A stretch of DNA of 64,000 nt, taken from the NCBI GenBank assembly GCA_036507285.1, contig CM071835.1:49131501-49195500 (forward strand), read 5' to 3'. Shown piece by piece: positions 12,132-23,993 of the stretch. A program made the translations under genes and the position numbers. Position 1 is the stretch's first letter; each line of letters starts with the position of its first letter. Origin of the DNA: Trichosanthes cucumerina. Taxonomy: Eukaryota; Streptophyta; Magnoliopsida; Cucurbitales; Cucurbitaceae. Below the pieces are notes generated by a model. That model worked only from the letters and a program-made list of their open reading frames with translations, was not told the DNA's origin and did not search any database.

Positions 12132-13802
12132 AGAGCCAAAGATCCTCCTGAGCTTATACATTCTGACCTCTGTGGTCTGATGAATGTTAACCTATTTGAG
12201 GTATGGGTACATTTACCTAATACATAGGAAGTCTGAAACTCTTGAAAAGTTCAAGGAGATCAAGACTGAGGTTGAGAACCTGTTAGGTAAAACTATAAAA
12301 ACACTTCGATCGAATCAAGGTGGAGAGTATATGGACACTGAATTCCAGGACTATATGATAGAACATGGAATTACGTCCCAACTCTCACCCCTGGTATGCC
12401 ACAATAGAATGGTCTATCGGAGAGGAGAAACAGAACCCTGTTGGACATGGTTCTGTCGATGATGAGTTATGCTCGTCTCCCTGATTCTTTTTGGGGTTAT
12501 GTAGTGGAGATTGCGGTTTACATTTTGAACACAGTTCCGTCAAAGAGTGTTTGTGAAACACCTTTCAAACTCTGACATGGTCGTAAACCAGTTTACGTCA
12601 TTTTAAAATTTGGGGATGCCCGATCCATGTGTTGGTGTCAAACTCGAAGAAGTTGGAACCCTGTTCAAAGTTGTGCCTCTTTGTATGTTACCCAAAAGAG
12701 ACAAGGGGTGGTCTGTTTTACGATCCTAAGGATAATAGGGTGCTTGTGTCGACAAATGCCACTTTCCTTGAGGAAGACCACATCAGGGATCACTTACCAA
12801 GGAGTAAGATTGTGTTAAATGAAATGGACAGTACATCAACAAGAGTTGTTGATGGGGCTAGTACATCAACAAGTGTTGTTGATCCTAGCACGTCTAGTCA
12901 AGTCCGTTTCCAAGAGTTGGGAATGCCTCAACGTAGTGAGAGGGTTGTGAGACAGCCTAAACGTTATATGAGTTTAGCTGAAACCCAAGTCGTCACTCTT
13001 GATGATGACTGCGAGGATCCATTGACCTATGATCAGGCAATGACAGATGTTGACAAAGACGAATGGATTAAAGCTATGGACCAGGAAATGGAGTCGATGT
13101 ACTTCAACTCCATCTGGGAGCTTATGGACAAACCGGATGGGGTTAAACCTATTGGTTGCAAGTGGATCTACAAGCGTAAACGTGGCGTAGATGAGAAGGT
13201 GCAAACTTTCAAAGCTAGACTAGTGGCAAAGGGTTTTACCCAGGTGGAAGGGGTCGACTATGAGGAAACCTTTTCACCTGTTGCCATGGTAAAGTCTATT
13301 AGAATCCTTCTGGCCATTGCCGCATATTATGACTATGAGGTATGGCAGATGGATGTCAATACCGCCTTTCTGAATGGAAACATTGACGAGACCATCTACA
13401 TGGACCAACCCAAGGGGTTCATTGCCCAAGGCCAAGAGCAAAAGGTTTGTCGGCTTCAAAGGTCTATTTATGGACTGAAACAAGCCTCGAGGCCTTGGAA
13501 TATAAGGTTTGATGAGGTGATCAAATCTTATGGCTTTGATCAGAATGTTGACTAGCCTTGTGTCTATAAGAAAATCGTCAACAGTACTGTCGCATTTCTA
13601 ATATTGTATGTGGATGATATCCTTCTCATTGGGAATGAGGTAGGATTTCTTACTGACATTAAGGAATGGTTGGCTTCGCAATTCCAAATGAAAGATTTGG
13701 AAGAGGCACAGTATGTTCTAGGTATCCTGATAGTCCGGAACCAGAAGAACAGAACGCTAGCCATGTCTCAGGCATCTTACATGGACAAGATGATGTCTAG
13801 AT
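12132..13802 (+). pseudogene. copia integrase-reverse transcriptase remnant (A family)
   Basis: It starts inside integrase at wording AKDPPELIHSDLCG. A deletion removes the ARGGYEYFISFIDD segment near 12189, and frameshifts follow around 12395-12630. A long open stretch, 12629-13555, then gives the end of integrase (YPKETRGGLFYDP), the linker (GMPQRSERVV) and the first half of reverse transcriptase (GCKWIYKRKR, ARLVAKGFTQ, DVNTAFLNG, YGLKQASRPWNIRF). It ends at a TAG. The catalytic YVDD follows at about 13607-13618. The frame is cut at 13802 by LTR B1. The open stretch of 308 codons is the longest in the window but is only a piece of a normal copia pol. Confidence 0.85.
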
Positions 13803-15618
13803 TGTTGGGATGTTTGTCCTAATCTCGTATAGTTTGTAAATCTACATTTTAAATTAATAAAGGTTATTTATTTCAACATTTTGTGTCTCGCATTTATTAC
13901 AAACTTTGTCCAATAAACTAAGCTCAAGGGTCATTGAATATATGAGAGAATTAGAACTTGAACGGTGTGTTGTGGACACACACAGAGGATCACGTTCGAG
14001 TAAATGACCCGAACGATCTATAGTATATGGATAGAGTTGGAGACCTAATCCTCGATATACTGTGGATACGGCCTGCTTTGTATTAAGATACAAACGAGGT
14101 GATCTGACTCGTTCATGTGGTTGACATGCGAGTGGGGGCATCCTGTACAATGAGATTGTATAAGACCGGATCGTGAATTATTAGACCTACTAATGTAACA
14201 CCGTTAACAGTATGGACTAATATCTTCGTAGATGACCATTAGTGACTCGACCTGAATCCTGAGCGTGTTATGGATTCCTGTCTGCGGGGGTCTGTCCTTT
14301 GACTAGTACAGGTGAGGGTGGTCACAGATACTCGCCCAATATACCTATCTTTTCAGGGACAGGACCAAGTAGGGAGCTGGGAACTTAACTACGCGAGATG
14401 GAATTCACTCGTTCCCGCCTTTAGGGAAACTAGAGGGGTTGTTCCCTTAAGTGTTGTCTGCAGGGCTTGGACAACGAGCGTCCACCCTCTCACTGGCACA
14501 AGAGGGTTGTTGTGTATGGTTGGACCATTACAACGTTGTGTTTCATTAGAGGAACAGTGGGGACTTAAGGAGCAAGAAGTAGACACAAGGGTAAAATGGT
14601 AATTTGACCCAACAGTGTCTACGAACAACCTGTGAAAGGTCGACTCATGGGCGTTGGTTATATCAGTGGACACGTAATATCTTGCACCGACGGGAGTGCA
14701 ACTACGGGCTTTAGTGGAGTGTTATCGTAGCTAATGAAGATTGATTAGCCGGGTCAAAGAGTTTGATAGGTTAATCTCGGATCATTGGAGCTCGCCACTG
14801 TAGGTCCATAAGGTCCCTCGGTTGGCTCAAACTAGATTAAAAGAAGGTTTAATATTTTGGTGTGAATTGAAGTGTTCAAGTTCACTAAAGGGTATTTATG
14901 TCATTTATATGAGATATGAATGATATAATATATAGTTTAATGTAAATGAGATTCATAATAAACTATAGGTTAGCCTAATTGTTGAATTAGGGCTAATTAG
15001 GAGAAATTAGATTGAAAGATATTAAATTGGATGTGATTCAATTAGAAATCCACAATATTACAAATGTGATTTGTAAAATGAGATATGAGATATCTTATAA
15101 TATATGATTATGCAAATATGATTTGCATAACCTATGGTTGTGGTAAAATGGTAAATAGGTGGAGATTTCAACTCCACCTATCTCCATTATTTAAACCCTT
15201 TTTGCAAGAAGGGTTGTATACTCTTACTCTCATTTTTTGGAAATCTCACCAAAAGAAGAGTTCTCTCCTCTCTCAATTCTCTCTCAAAACTTCTCCTCCC
15301 AAACCAAAGAAGGATCCCACAATCCTCCTTCTTCCTAAAGAAGAACAACCGAAAAATAAAGTGGTGGTATTCGATTGGTGTTCGTGAGAAGAGTACGAGA
15401 TTGTTGAGATCGAGAAAAGCACGAAGAGTTCGTGAACGGAGAAAGGAATTCTTGAAGAAAGACTTCAACAAGTAAGTAACGAAAAACTTGTTGTTTTTCC
15501 TTTCATAGTTTGCATGTTTAGCCTATTCTATGTGATAGATAGTTTTAACAAATTTAAGTTGCACACTTCACCACGACGATTCGATCGTCTTCCACTGCAC
15601 GGGGACTCTAATTCCTGA
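13803..15618 (+). repeat. copia LTR, type B (copy B1), solo, inside the reverse transcriptase/RNase H region
   Basis: It begins TGTTGGGATGTTTGTCC and ends near GACTCTAATTCCTGA. It shares many phrases with types A and C (CATGCGAGTGGGGGCATCCT, GAATCCTGAGCG, GTAGGTCCATAAGGTCCC) but is a distinct sequence. The AT hairpin is at 14897-14927. A strong splice-donor-like CAAGTAAGTAAC lies near 15469-15480. Pol coding resumes after it at ACTCTAAAAAGGGC, with about a dozen target bases missing and no clean target duplication. This suggests a solo LTR with end damage. Confidence 0.75.
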
Positions 15619-15905
15619 ACTCTAAAAAGGGCTTGTTGCCTTTCAGGCATGGGGTTTACTTGTCTAAGGATCAATGTCCTAAGATGCCTCAAGAGGTTAA
15701 GGATATGAGATGAATCCCCTATGCTTTAGATGTAGGGAGCCTGATGTATGTCATGCTGTGTACTAGGCCCCACATCTGTTATGCAGTTGGGATTGTTAGT
15801 AGGTATCAATCCAATCAAGGATTAGATCACTGGACAACCGTAAAGGCAATCCTCAAGTATCTTAGGAGAGCGAGGAACTACAGCCTTGCGTATGGGAGTG
15901 GGGAG
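15619..15905 (+). pseudogene. copia RNase H-region remnant (continuation of the A1 pol)
   Basis: After LTR B1 the pol continues with KGLLPFRHG-like wording, then LMYVMLCTRPHICYAVGIVSRYQSN (15742 onward) and AILKYLRRARNYSLAYGS. It stops abruptly near 15901-15906, where the sequence changes to the minus-strand element D. The switch falls on a shared GGAGG/CCTCC. Confidence 0.75.
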
Positions 15906-16627
15906 GTAAAAAATGATCTTCTAACTTGTTTAGAAGTCCATTCTTAGAAAGTCTCTCAATCGGGTTGAGATTTATGTGACCAAGTCTAAGATGCCATAGA
16001 TAGGTATTATTTTGAGAAATTTTTTGTCGTTTACTTTGAGTATTAGCAGTTTTAAACATCTCATGATTTAAAATTGCTTAAGTTTGATTCGGTTTAAGTA
16101 CATACAAGTCGTTTTCTAACTTAGCACAACAAATATTTACACCTTTCTTTGAAATGAACGATTCATTAAATGAAAAGGTAATACAGTAGCCAAGTTCAAT
16201 TAAACAAGAGATAGAAATTAAGTTCCTCTTAATCTTAGGAACTTTATACAAATTTTCTAAAAATAAAAAATCTATCTCTAAAAAACAGCTTGGCATCTCC
16301 CTTTGACGCAGTGAGGCAGCGTCTCCGTTCGACCACGAGCGTCATCTCACCCACTTCGAGCTCCTTGAAGGAACTAGTTTCCTGAAACGAAGAGCAAACA
16401 TGATTAGTAGCTCCTGAATCAAGTATCCAGATAAAATCATCATTCTTCACTAAGCAAGTTCCAAGAATAAGTAAATCAGATTTACCTTTCTTCTCTTTGA
16501 GCTCAACAAGGTATTTTGGGCAGTTGCGCTTCCAGTGCCCATCCACGTTGCAGTGGAAACACTTTCTTTTGTCTACAACCCTGGCTATTTCCTTGTCTTT
16601 ATCAGCAGTAGGTGTCTTCCCTTTCCC
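15906..16627 (-). pseudogene. copia nucleocapsid, protease and pre-integrase segment (element D)
   Basis: The CCHC knuckle is at 16561-16520 (CFHCNVDGHWKRNC). The protease active site DSGAT is intact at 16420-16406, inside WILDSGATNHVCSSF. A frame disruption follows near 16330-16290. The frame then gives RNLISISCLIELGY and the pre-integrase zinc motif LWHLRLGHINLN (about 15994-15959), which is cut off after NKLEDHFLP. This unit would free the mature Gag and Pol proteins by aspartic proteolysis, but it is broken. Confidence 0.8.
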
Positions 16628-17350
16628 TCACATCTTCTTCTTTTGGGTCTTCTTAAGCCCAGAAGATGAACTACAGGACTTAGTCCCAGAGAATGAACCC
16701 TTCTGGAACCTTCTGTAATGGACAAACAGATTTGCCTCTCCACCAGCCTGTCCCTTATTCTTCATAAGAGGCTGGAAAGTTTGTAGTTCATTAAGGAGAG
16801 TAATCAGGTTATACTCTATCTTGTTCATCACCGCATTACTGCAGAATTGCAGGAAACTCTTCGGAAGAGATTCCAGGATGAACGAGACCTGACTTTGATC
16901 GTCAATGACCGCGTCGTTCATCTCAGCCACGTTGAAGTGGACCATTAGATCGAGAACATGTTCTCTCATCGACGACCCCTCATTCATATGGGAGTTATAA
17001 ACGTATTTGAGGGATTCGTGCTGAAGCTGTCCAGACGGTTGTCCAAACATATCCTACAACGAACTCATGATCTCACGAGCTGAGACCATGCCCTCGTGCT
17101 TTTTAGCTAGAACTTCAGAAACACTACCCAAAATGTAGACCTTGGCCTTATCATTGGCCTTGATCCAGCGGTCGTACGCCTTTTTAACAGATTGAGAAAC
17201 GTTTCGAGTAGGGACCTGAGGACATTCCTCAATCAGTACAAACCGAAGATCGTCAACAACAAGAATCGTATTCAGGTTGGACTTCCACGTAGTAAAGTTT
17301 TCACCAGTTAAACGATCGCTTTTCAGTAAGGCTATAATCGAGGACTACAT
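16628..17350 (-). pseudogene. copia gag (element D), broken
   Basis: The start ATG (17350-17348) is followed at once by TAG where the C3 copy has TCG. The frame otherwise reads SSIIALLKSDRLTGENF and LNTILVVDDLRF. Another TAG lies just before MFGQPSGQLQ (17050). From there 140 codons are open to a TGA at 16630-16628, directly after KKTQKKKM. The same TGA position is seen in C3. Four bases upstream of the ATG is a splice-acceptor-like TTTCAG. Confidence 0.8.
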
Positions 17351-19505
17351 GCTGAAATTCCAAAATAGTTCTAATTAGTCATGCCTTTAACCCATTATAA
17401 ACCAATCAAATTTAGCAAAATTATTAAAAAACCCTAGAGTTTAAACTAAACCCAGTGTTTAAATTAAACCTTTAGTTTTGCAACGATACTTTAAGGGTTT
17501 AGAACAAAAGCCTCCGTCGGGTGGTCAGTCATTCCTCCCCTGAATTGAGACTTTCTCAGCCAATTTCCATTACCAGAACATCTCATGTCCCAATGGTGCT
17601 TAGCTACCGTTTGTTTGGTCAAGGACTTGTTAACTAGCTTAACTTATCCCGTAAATGTGACCTACCATTTTCAGATCCAATAGGTCCGAGCGGCTACTAT
17701 TAAGAAAGACAACTGTTGGCAAATTACCTAAGAGACCCTATCCATTTCTGGAGTTCGCGGTGTTCCGATCCCTATAGTCAGGCCCTCCGTAGGGTTTGAC
17801 TGTTCCAGGACAACCTAGCAAACGGACTATAGAAATCTCACGATGTGACCTAGTGGAGGAGACCGTAGGATTCGTTGACACACGTCCTGCTCCCATTTAC
17901 TATGGATACTTCCCTCATTCACCTTGGTATTGAACCATGCAAACACTTACCGTAGGGGGACGCCCTATTGACGCCACGTAGCCGAGCATGGAACTCACGG
18001 TGTGAACTCTTGAGGACGTAAGAGTAAACTCGATGCGAACATCTTGTTTTCTCCCACTGAAGCTCCTAAGATTAGGGTATAGGTTTAACTTAGTCGGATT
18101 CCAGCTAAAAGAATCTATCTAAGTCTATGCCTATTATAACTGTTATAACTAGGTCTTTTAACCTTATGTCTAGGTGAATAAACATTTTAATTACCTAGAT
18201 ATAAAATAGAACTAAGGTTAATTCAACTCAAGCTCCGGGTCAGTTCCTAGGTAGGAGGTGTTAGATTAGCAAGTCGACTTAAGTACCCTGACCTTAGATG
18301 AGAACTTCACGGTGAGAGTTCCCTTATAACCAAAGTTCTAATGTCCTACTATATTTTAAACAATTTAAATACTATGTAAGAGTAACCTCTAATCCTATTA
18401 CAAATTAAAACTTAGGTCTAAATTAATTTTAAACAATTTAAAACTAATTTAATTTTAACCCAAGTTCCTATGTTTGCATGCAATTCTTTGTTATAGGTTA
18501 TGGTTTCTAAAACCCCTTTAATTTATAATACTTATAAATTTTAATAATTAACCTATGACAAAGAATTATATTATAAAACCAACAATTATTTTTCAAATTG
18601 GAATTATAAAATTATTCAACTAATTGAATAATTAAATTACTTAAATAAAATAACAATTATTTTAAAATAAGCAATTTCATGTTCCATGCAATTTATTTTC
18701 CACATTTATCTAATTATAACAATTATAAATAAATGCATATGAAAAATAAATTAAGCATGCATTTAAACCATATTCATATAACAATTATACAAATAAAATG
18801 CATGAACATGCTTATCCTAAGGTGGGAAAAATTCTAAATGGCAATCATAAAGAAAAATAGCTGTAAAACCAGAATCATTTGGCCCTAAAGTGCAAAAATA
18901 ATAAAATTACTCTAATTTTATTACAAAATCGATCCAATACACCTTTAACCGGGCTCGAACCGCTCGAACCGGACCAAAAACCAATCGAACCACCTAAATC
19001 GATCTGCAGCAGCAGTTTTGGCATCATGGCGTTGCAACGCCGACTTTGTCCGCGCGCGCCTGCTATCGGGGTAACGTTGCAACGCTGAGGGGCAACGTTG
19101 CAACACCGTTGACCCCTGGAGAACCCGCATCGATAGGGAAGCATGGTGTTGCGACGCTGTTCCTCTGCGTTGCAACGCTGATGAACGGCGTTGCAACGTT
19201 GCTGGTAGCGTTGCAACGCTGTTGCTTCGACAAAGGCTTTCTCCTTCGAACACAACAACTTCAAACATGAAATTCTCCTTCGATACTCATTCGATTTACA
19301 CGAAACTGGTCCCAAATGACTCTTAACTCGATTACATACTCAGTAATACACTTAATTGCCCAAAAACACAGGGGCCTTTACATTTAAATTGATGAAATCA
19401 ATAGAAAACTAAGGCCAAATATTCTTAAACAGTTTTACAGCAAACAAAATGCATTTCCCACCTAATCCAATGCAATTTTGTTTCAACCAAAACGAATCAA
19501 GCATT
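17351..19505 (-). other. 5' leader of element D
   Basis: This is about 2.1 kb of noncoding leader between PBS and gag, homologous to 37591-39578 in C3. It includes the palindrome cluster (19029-19219). The 146-codon minus frame at 18875-19315 is rich in QRCNA because it runs through the palindromes, and it is not conserved as a protein. Confidence 0.7.
19029..19219. repeat. cluster of GCGTTGCAACGC palindromes (element D leader)
   Basis: There are seven copies. Those at 19029-19040, 19167-19178 and 19208-19219 are perfect. One-mismatch copies are at 19074-19085 and 19188-19199. Two-mismatch copies are at 19095-19106 and 19146-19157. The cluster begins about 290 bp downstream of the element's PBS. 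Confidence 0.9.
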
Positions 19506-19517
19506 GCTCTGATACCA
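19506..19517 (-). other. primer binding site of element D
   Basis: The minus strand reads TGGTATCAGAGC, a perfect initiator tRNA-Met copia site, 2 nt from the LTR end. Confidence 0.9.
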
Positions 19518-19519
19518 AT

Positions 19520-22500
19520 TGATGGAGATCTAATCCCTTTGAGTAGCGGAAACGAGTTTGGAATCGTAATTGCAAGCTTATTTTGGTTGAAAAGCAAAAA
19601 CCAGTACATTGGGGTAAAACAGAACAAACAAACATGTCTAATATAATTAGACATGGATATTTACATGCAAACATGTTTGTTTGGATTTATGCCCTAAACT
19701 TGTGTAATTTTGATCAATTAAATAAAGTGTTATTTGTTTTGATAAATTACAGTCTTGCTTTTATAAATCCAATAAACTAAGCTCCAAGGTTATAACATTT
19801 ATCTTAAAATCAGTGTAGTGGACACTATTTGGGTTGAGTTCAAGAATATAACCTAAATGGTCTATGGTATAAGAATAAGGTTGGAAACCTCATTCTGGTA
19901 ACACCATGGATGCGACCCACTTTGAAATTAGTACAAATGAGGTAATCCACTTTGAAATTAGTCTAACCAGTGTAACACCGTTAACAGGATAAAACTAGTA
20001 ATTTATAAATGGTCATTAGTGACTCGACCTGAATCCTGAGCAAGTTAAGAACTCCTGCTTATAGGGGTTTGTCCTTAGACTAGTATGGGTGAGAGTGGCT
20101 TGTAGCCGACTCAATAAGCCTACCTTCTCAGGGACAGAACCTCGTAGGTAACTGGGAACTTAACTGTGCAAGATGGAATTCACTCATTTCTCTACTAAGG
20201 AATTAGATAGGTTGTTCCCTTAAAAACTGACTCCAAGTCTTGAACAACGGGGCCCCGTCCTCTATGAGGGTACGAGTTTAAGGTAGGACCTTAGACTTGT
20301 TGTTCATTAGAGGATCAGTGGTGGTTAAGGAGCAAAAAGGTACTCACAGAGATAAAACGATAATTTGACCCAGCTGTGATTACGAACAACCTGTGAAGGG
20401 TCGACTCATGGGTAATGACTATATCGATGGACACAATAATATCTCTGATGAGGAGAGTGCGACTACAAGTCTATAGTGGAGTGACTTGTAGTTAATGAAT
20501 ATTGATTAATTGGATCAAAGAGTTTGATCAGTTAATCTCACATCATTGGAGCTCATGAACTGTAGGTCCATTAGATCCCTCCGTTGGCTCAATATGGTAA
20601 TATTGAGGGTATAAATTTAGGAGTGAAATTGAAATGTTCAATTTCATACATGAGGAGTTATATCAATTATATATGATATAATTGATATAATATACAGTTT
20701 TAATGTGAATTAGATTCATATATAAACTATATACTAAAGAGAGATTAAAGAAGGGGTAGGATGGTCATTTCCATCATATTTCTCTATATATATGGTTGCA
20801 TGAGATGCAACTAGGTTAAGGTTTTACAAGCTCTCTTGTTATGTTGTTGGAAGAGTTCCAAAGCACACATCTCTCTCAAAATACCTCACCTCTCCTAAAG
20901 GGAACCCATCTTCCTCCCTCACCTAGAGAACAACGGAGAAGATCCGGTGGTCGTGTCTTCGTACGTTGGAGTTCTTGTTGTTGAGATCGTGACCGTGGGA
21001 GAGAGGAGCACTCCAAGAAAGGTTCTTCAAAGGTAAATTCTTGCTGTCCATTCTATTTTACATGCTTAATCTTATTATGTATGTTCTTGAATTTATCGTT
21101 GTAACTAAATCAAGAGCGCGCGATTCGCAATCGCTTCTGCTGCGGGGACTTCGATTCCCTTCAGTGTAATTAAACTGAACTAAAAGGAAATACGAGATTA
21201 CCTTTGTAGTTTTCTATTTAGCAACTCCTTACTCCAAATCGTACAACAACACAGGAACCTTCTCTATTTTCTCCAACAGGACAACACCCACGAGGTAAAC
21301 CCTCTATTCTTTGAGTACTACTTAGAATAATTCCTTTGGTGGGAAGGAATTCCAACTCTTGAAAGAGAGTAAAAGGAAATTAAGAGAGAGAATTCTACTA
21401 AGAGCTCAATCCAAAAATTGTAGGATTGATTGATTCTCCTTCTCTCCAAGAGAGGAGTATTTCTCTAGGTAACTCCCCACTCCCTATCGAGAGGGAGTTG
21501 GAGAGTGGTGGGAACGTGTCATCCTGGCACGTTCCCAATTAATAAAATAGTAATAATTAACTTATTAATTAATTAAATTAAATCATATTTAATTCAAATA
21601 TCATATTAATTAAATGATTAAATCACATTTAATTATTTCACCCTTTAACCTATAGTTTAATGTACATCTCATGCACATTAAAATTTAACCTATAGTTTTC
21701 AAATATGAATCACATTCACATTTGAATTTAATATTTGAACTCTTTCAAATATTTAATTCTCTCATATAATTTAATAAGAATCATATTCACATTAAATTTA
21801 TAATATATAGTTCCAAAACTATATATTATATCGTATCTATATACATTAAATTTATTCTCTGATGAATTTGAACATTTCAAATTCAAGCGATCTAAGAACC
21901 ATTTACGAGCTATAAGGTGGACCTAATGGACCTACAAATCAGAAACTCCAACGATACGAGATTACTCGGTTAATCTCATTAACCTTCTAATCAACATTCG
22001 TTAACTGCGAGAACAATCCACTAAAGTCCATGATTTGCACTCTTCTCATCGCTATGATAATTTACGTGTCACGAAAATTGACCAATAACTAACAAGTCAA
22101 TCCTTCACGAATGTTAGTAACACGGTGGGTCAAATTACCGTTTTACCCACAGGTTACATCTTGTACCTTAAGTATCAGTGCTCCTCTAATGAACAATTTG
22201 TTTGTAGTCCTACCAACAAACAGAGTCCCTCTCGGGCCAATGAGAGGGTCGGGCCCTTTGTTCAAGTCCAGGAGACACCACTTAAGGGAACATTCCTCTA
22301 GTTATCCTAGTAGGCGGGAATGAGTGAATTCCATCTTGCTAAGTCAAGTTCCCAGCCGCTCACTCGGTCTTGTCCCCAAGAAGGTAGGCATATTGAGTCG
22401 CGGATCCGCCACTCTCACCCATACTAATCAAAGTATAATCCCTCATGAGCAGGAGTTTCGTAACACCTTTCGAGATTGAGATCAAGTTGCCTAGGTCATC

Positions 22501-22934
22501 CTAGTGAAATAGAAACTAACTAGTCAACGGAGTTACATCTACTGGTTACTATTTCGCGGTCCGGTCTTATGTAATCTCATTACATAGGATATCCCCACTC
22601 ACATGTCATCTACACGAACACGTTAGGATCACAGTGTTTGTATCTTATACAAAGTGGGCCACATCCATAGTTTTACTAGGGCAAGGTACTCAATCCTTAT
22701 CCCCTTACTATAGACCCTTTAGGCTGTATCTCGAACTAAGATCTTTTATATGTACACTACATTCAGTTAAAGATACTTTTTACAGCCTTGGATATTTAGT
22801 TTATTGGATTTAGGGTTAAAACAATGGCAATTTTGTAGATAACGAAAAATAACACTTTATTGATGTAATAACAATTTATTACAATAATTAGAACATAATT
22901 ACAAACTACGAGTTTTAGGGCACAAACCTCAACA
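19520..22934 (-). repeat. 5' LTR of element D (type C), split by LTR A2
   Basis: Pieces 22934-21164 and 19677-19520 together make about 1,930 bp, the length of other C LTRs. It carries the AT hairpin (21799-21830: TATAATATATAGTT-CCAA-AACTATATATTATA), the GGGAACGTG/CACGTTCCC stem (about 21510-21536) and a splice-donor-like ACAAAG|GTAA (G|GT at about 21202-21201). Its outer end CAACA abuts B-type LTR sequence at 22935. Confidence 0.85.
19678..21163 (+). repeat. solo copia LTR, type A (copy A2)
   Basis: It begins TGTTTGGATTTATGCCC and ends GATTCCCTTCA. It is about 1,486 bp because it lacks a segment of about 75 bp after 'gaggtaatcca' near 19940. It has the AT hairpin (20659-20689), a TATA box and the hairpin GTTGCAT-GAG-ATGCAAC (20795-20811). 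There is no PBS beside it, so it is a solo LTR inserted in the D LTR. The flanks (ATGTT and GTGTA) do not form a target duplication. Confidence 0.85.
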
Positions 22935-23993
22935 TGTTGTTCATTAGAGGGGCAGTGGGGACTTAAGGAGCAAAAGGTAGACACATGGGTAAAACAGTAA
23001 TTTGACCCATCTGTGACTATGAACAACTTGTGAAGGGTCGACTCATGGGTATTAGTTATATCGATGAACACAACTTGTCCTACAGTGATGAGAGTGCAGC
23101 TATGGGCTTTAGTGGAGTGTTACCGTAGCTAATGAATGTTGAATAACCGGGTCAAAGAGTTTGACAGGTTAGTCTCTGATCATTGGAGCTCTTCATCTGT
23201 AGGTCCATTAGGTCACTCGGTTGGCTCAAATTGGACAAATTGAGGGTTTATAGTTTGGTGTGAATTTGAAGTGTTCAAATTTATTATTTGGGTATTTATG
23301 TCATTTATATGTGATATAGATGACAAAATATATAGTTTGATGTGAATGAGATTCATAATAAACTCTAGTATAGCCTAATTGATTGATTAATGCTAATTGC
23401 AGATATTGAATTAAGAGAAATTAAATGAATGTGATTCAATTTAAAATTACACATTTATGCAAATGAGATTTGTATAATAAGGTATGAGATACCTTATATT
23501 ATGTGATATGTGAATATGATTTGCATATCATATAGTTGTGGTAAAATGGTGATTTAGTGGAGATATTACCTCCACATCTCACCATTATTTAAAGGCTTAG
23601 TGAGAAGCCTTTGGGGTGCCATTTGCCATTTTTTGGAATTTCATCCAAAGAGAGCAAGGCAATTCACTCAATTCTCTAAGAATTCTCCTCACCTAAAATC
23701 CAAAGGGAGTCCCACCTACTCTTCCTCAACCTCCCGAGAACAACTGAGAAAACTCTTTGGAGGTGTCTCACTGTTCGGTTCGAGGATCGAGTTCGAGGAG
23801 ATCGTTGGTTCGAGAGAGATCGTGACCGGAGGAGAAAAGCATTGAAGAAGAGTTCTTCAACAAGTAAGTAACAAATTCCTTATTGTTCTTCTTCTAGGAT
23901 TAATGAGATTAATTCGATTTTAGGATAAAAATTACACAATGAATCAACGACGTTTCACAACGTCTTCCGCTGTGGGAATTCTAAATCCCTTCA
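22935..23993 (+). repeat. copia LTR, type B (copy B2), 5' truncated
   Basis: It starts in the middle of the B LTR (TTCATTAGAGG...) right at the outer edge of the D LTR and ends CTAAATCCCTTCA. It has the AT hairpin with 12-bp arms (23299-23325). The next base begins integrase coding, with no PBS, leader or gag between. Confidence 0.8.

Larger units (their letters stand above)
15906..22934 (-). mobile_element. minus-strand copia D (type C), 5' half only, with LTR A2 inside its LTR
   Basis: Read on the minus strand, the order is 5' LTR (22934-19520), PBS (19517-19506), leader with palindrome cluster, gag (17350-16628), zinc knuckle, protease and the start of the pre-integrase zinc domain. It is truncated at 15906. 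Integrase core, reverse transcriptase, RNase H and 3' LTR are absent. An A-type LTR (19678-21163) interrupts its LTR. Gag and protease are closest to element C3 on the plus strand. Confidence 0.85.

Noticed and set aside
19029..19219. CRISPR-like array from the repeated 12-mers
   Set aside because: Copies are short, unevenly spaced, palindromic and located in eukaryotic retrotransposon leaders; there are no cas genes.
18875..19315. Minus-strand frame of 146 codons rich in QRCNA
   Set aside because: It is produced by reading through the palindrome cluster in a retrotransposon leader; other elements do not keep the frame.
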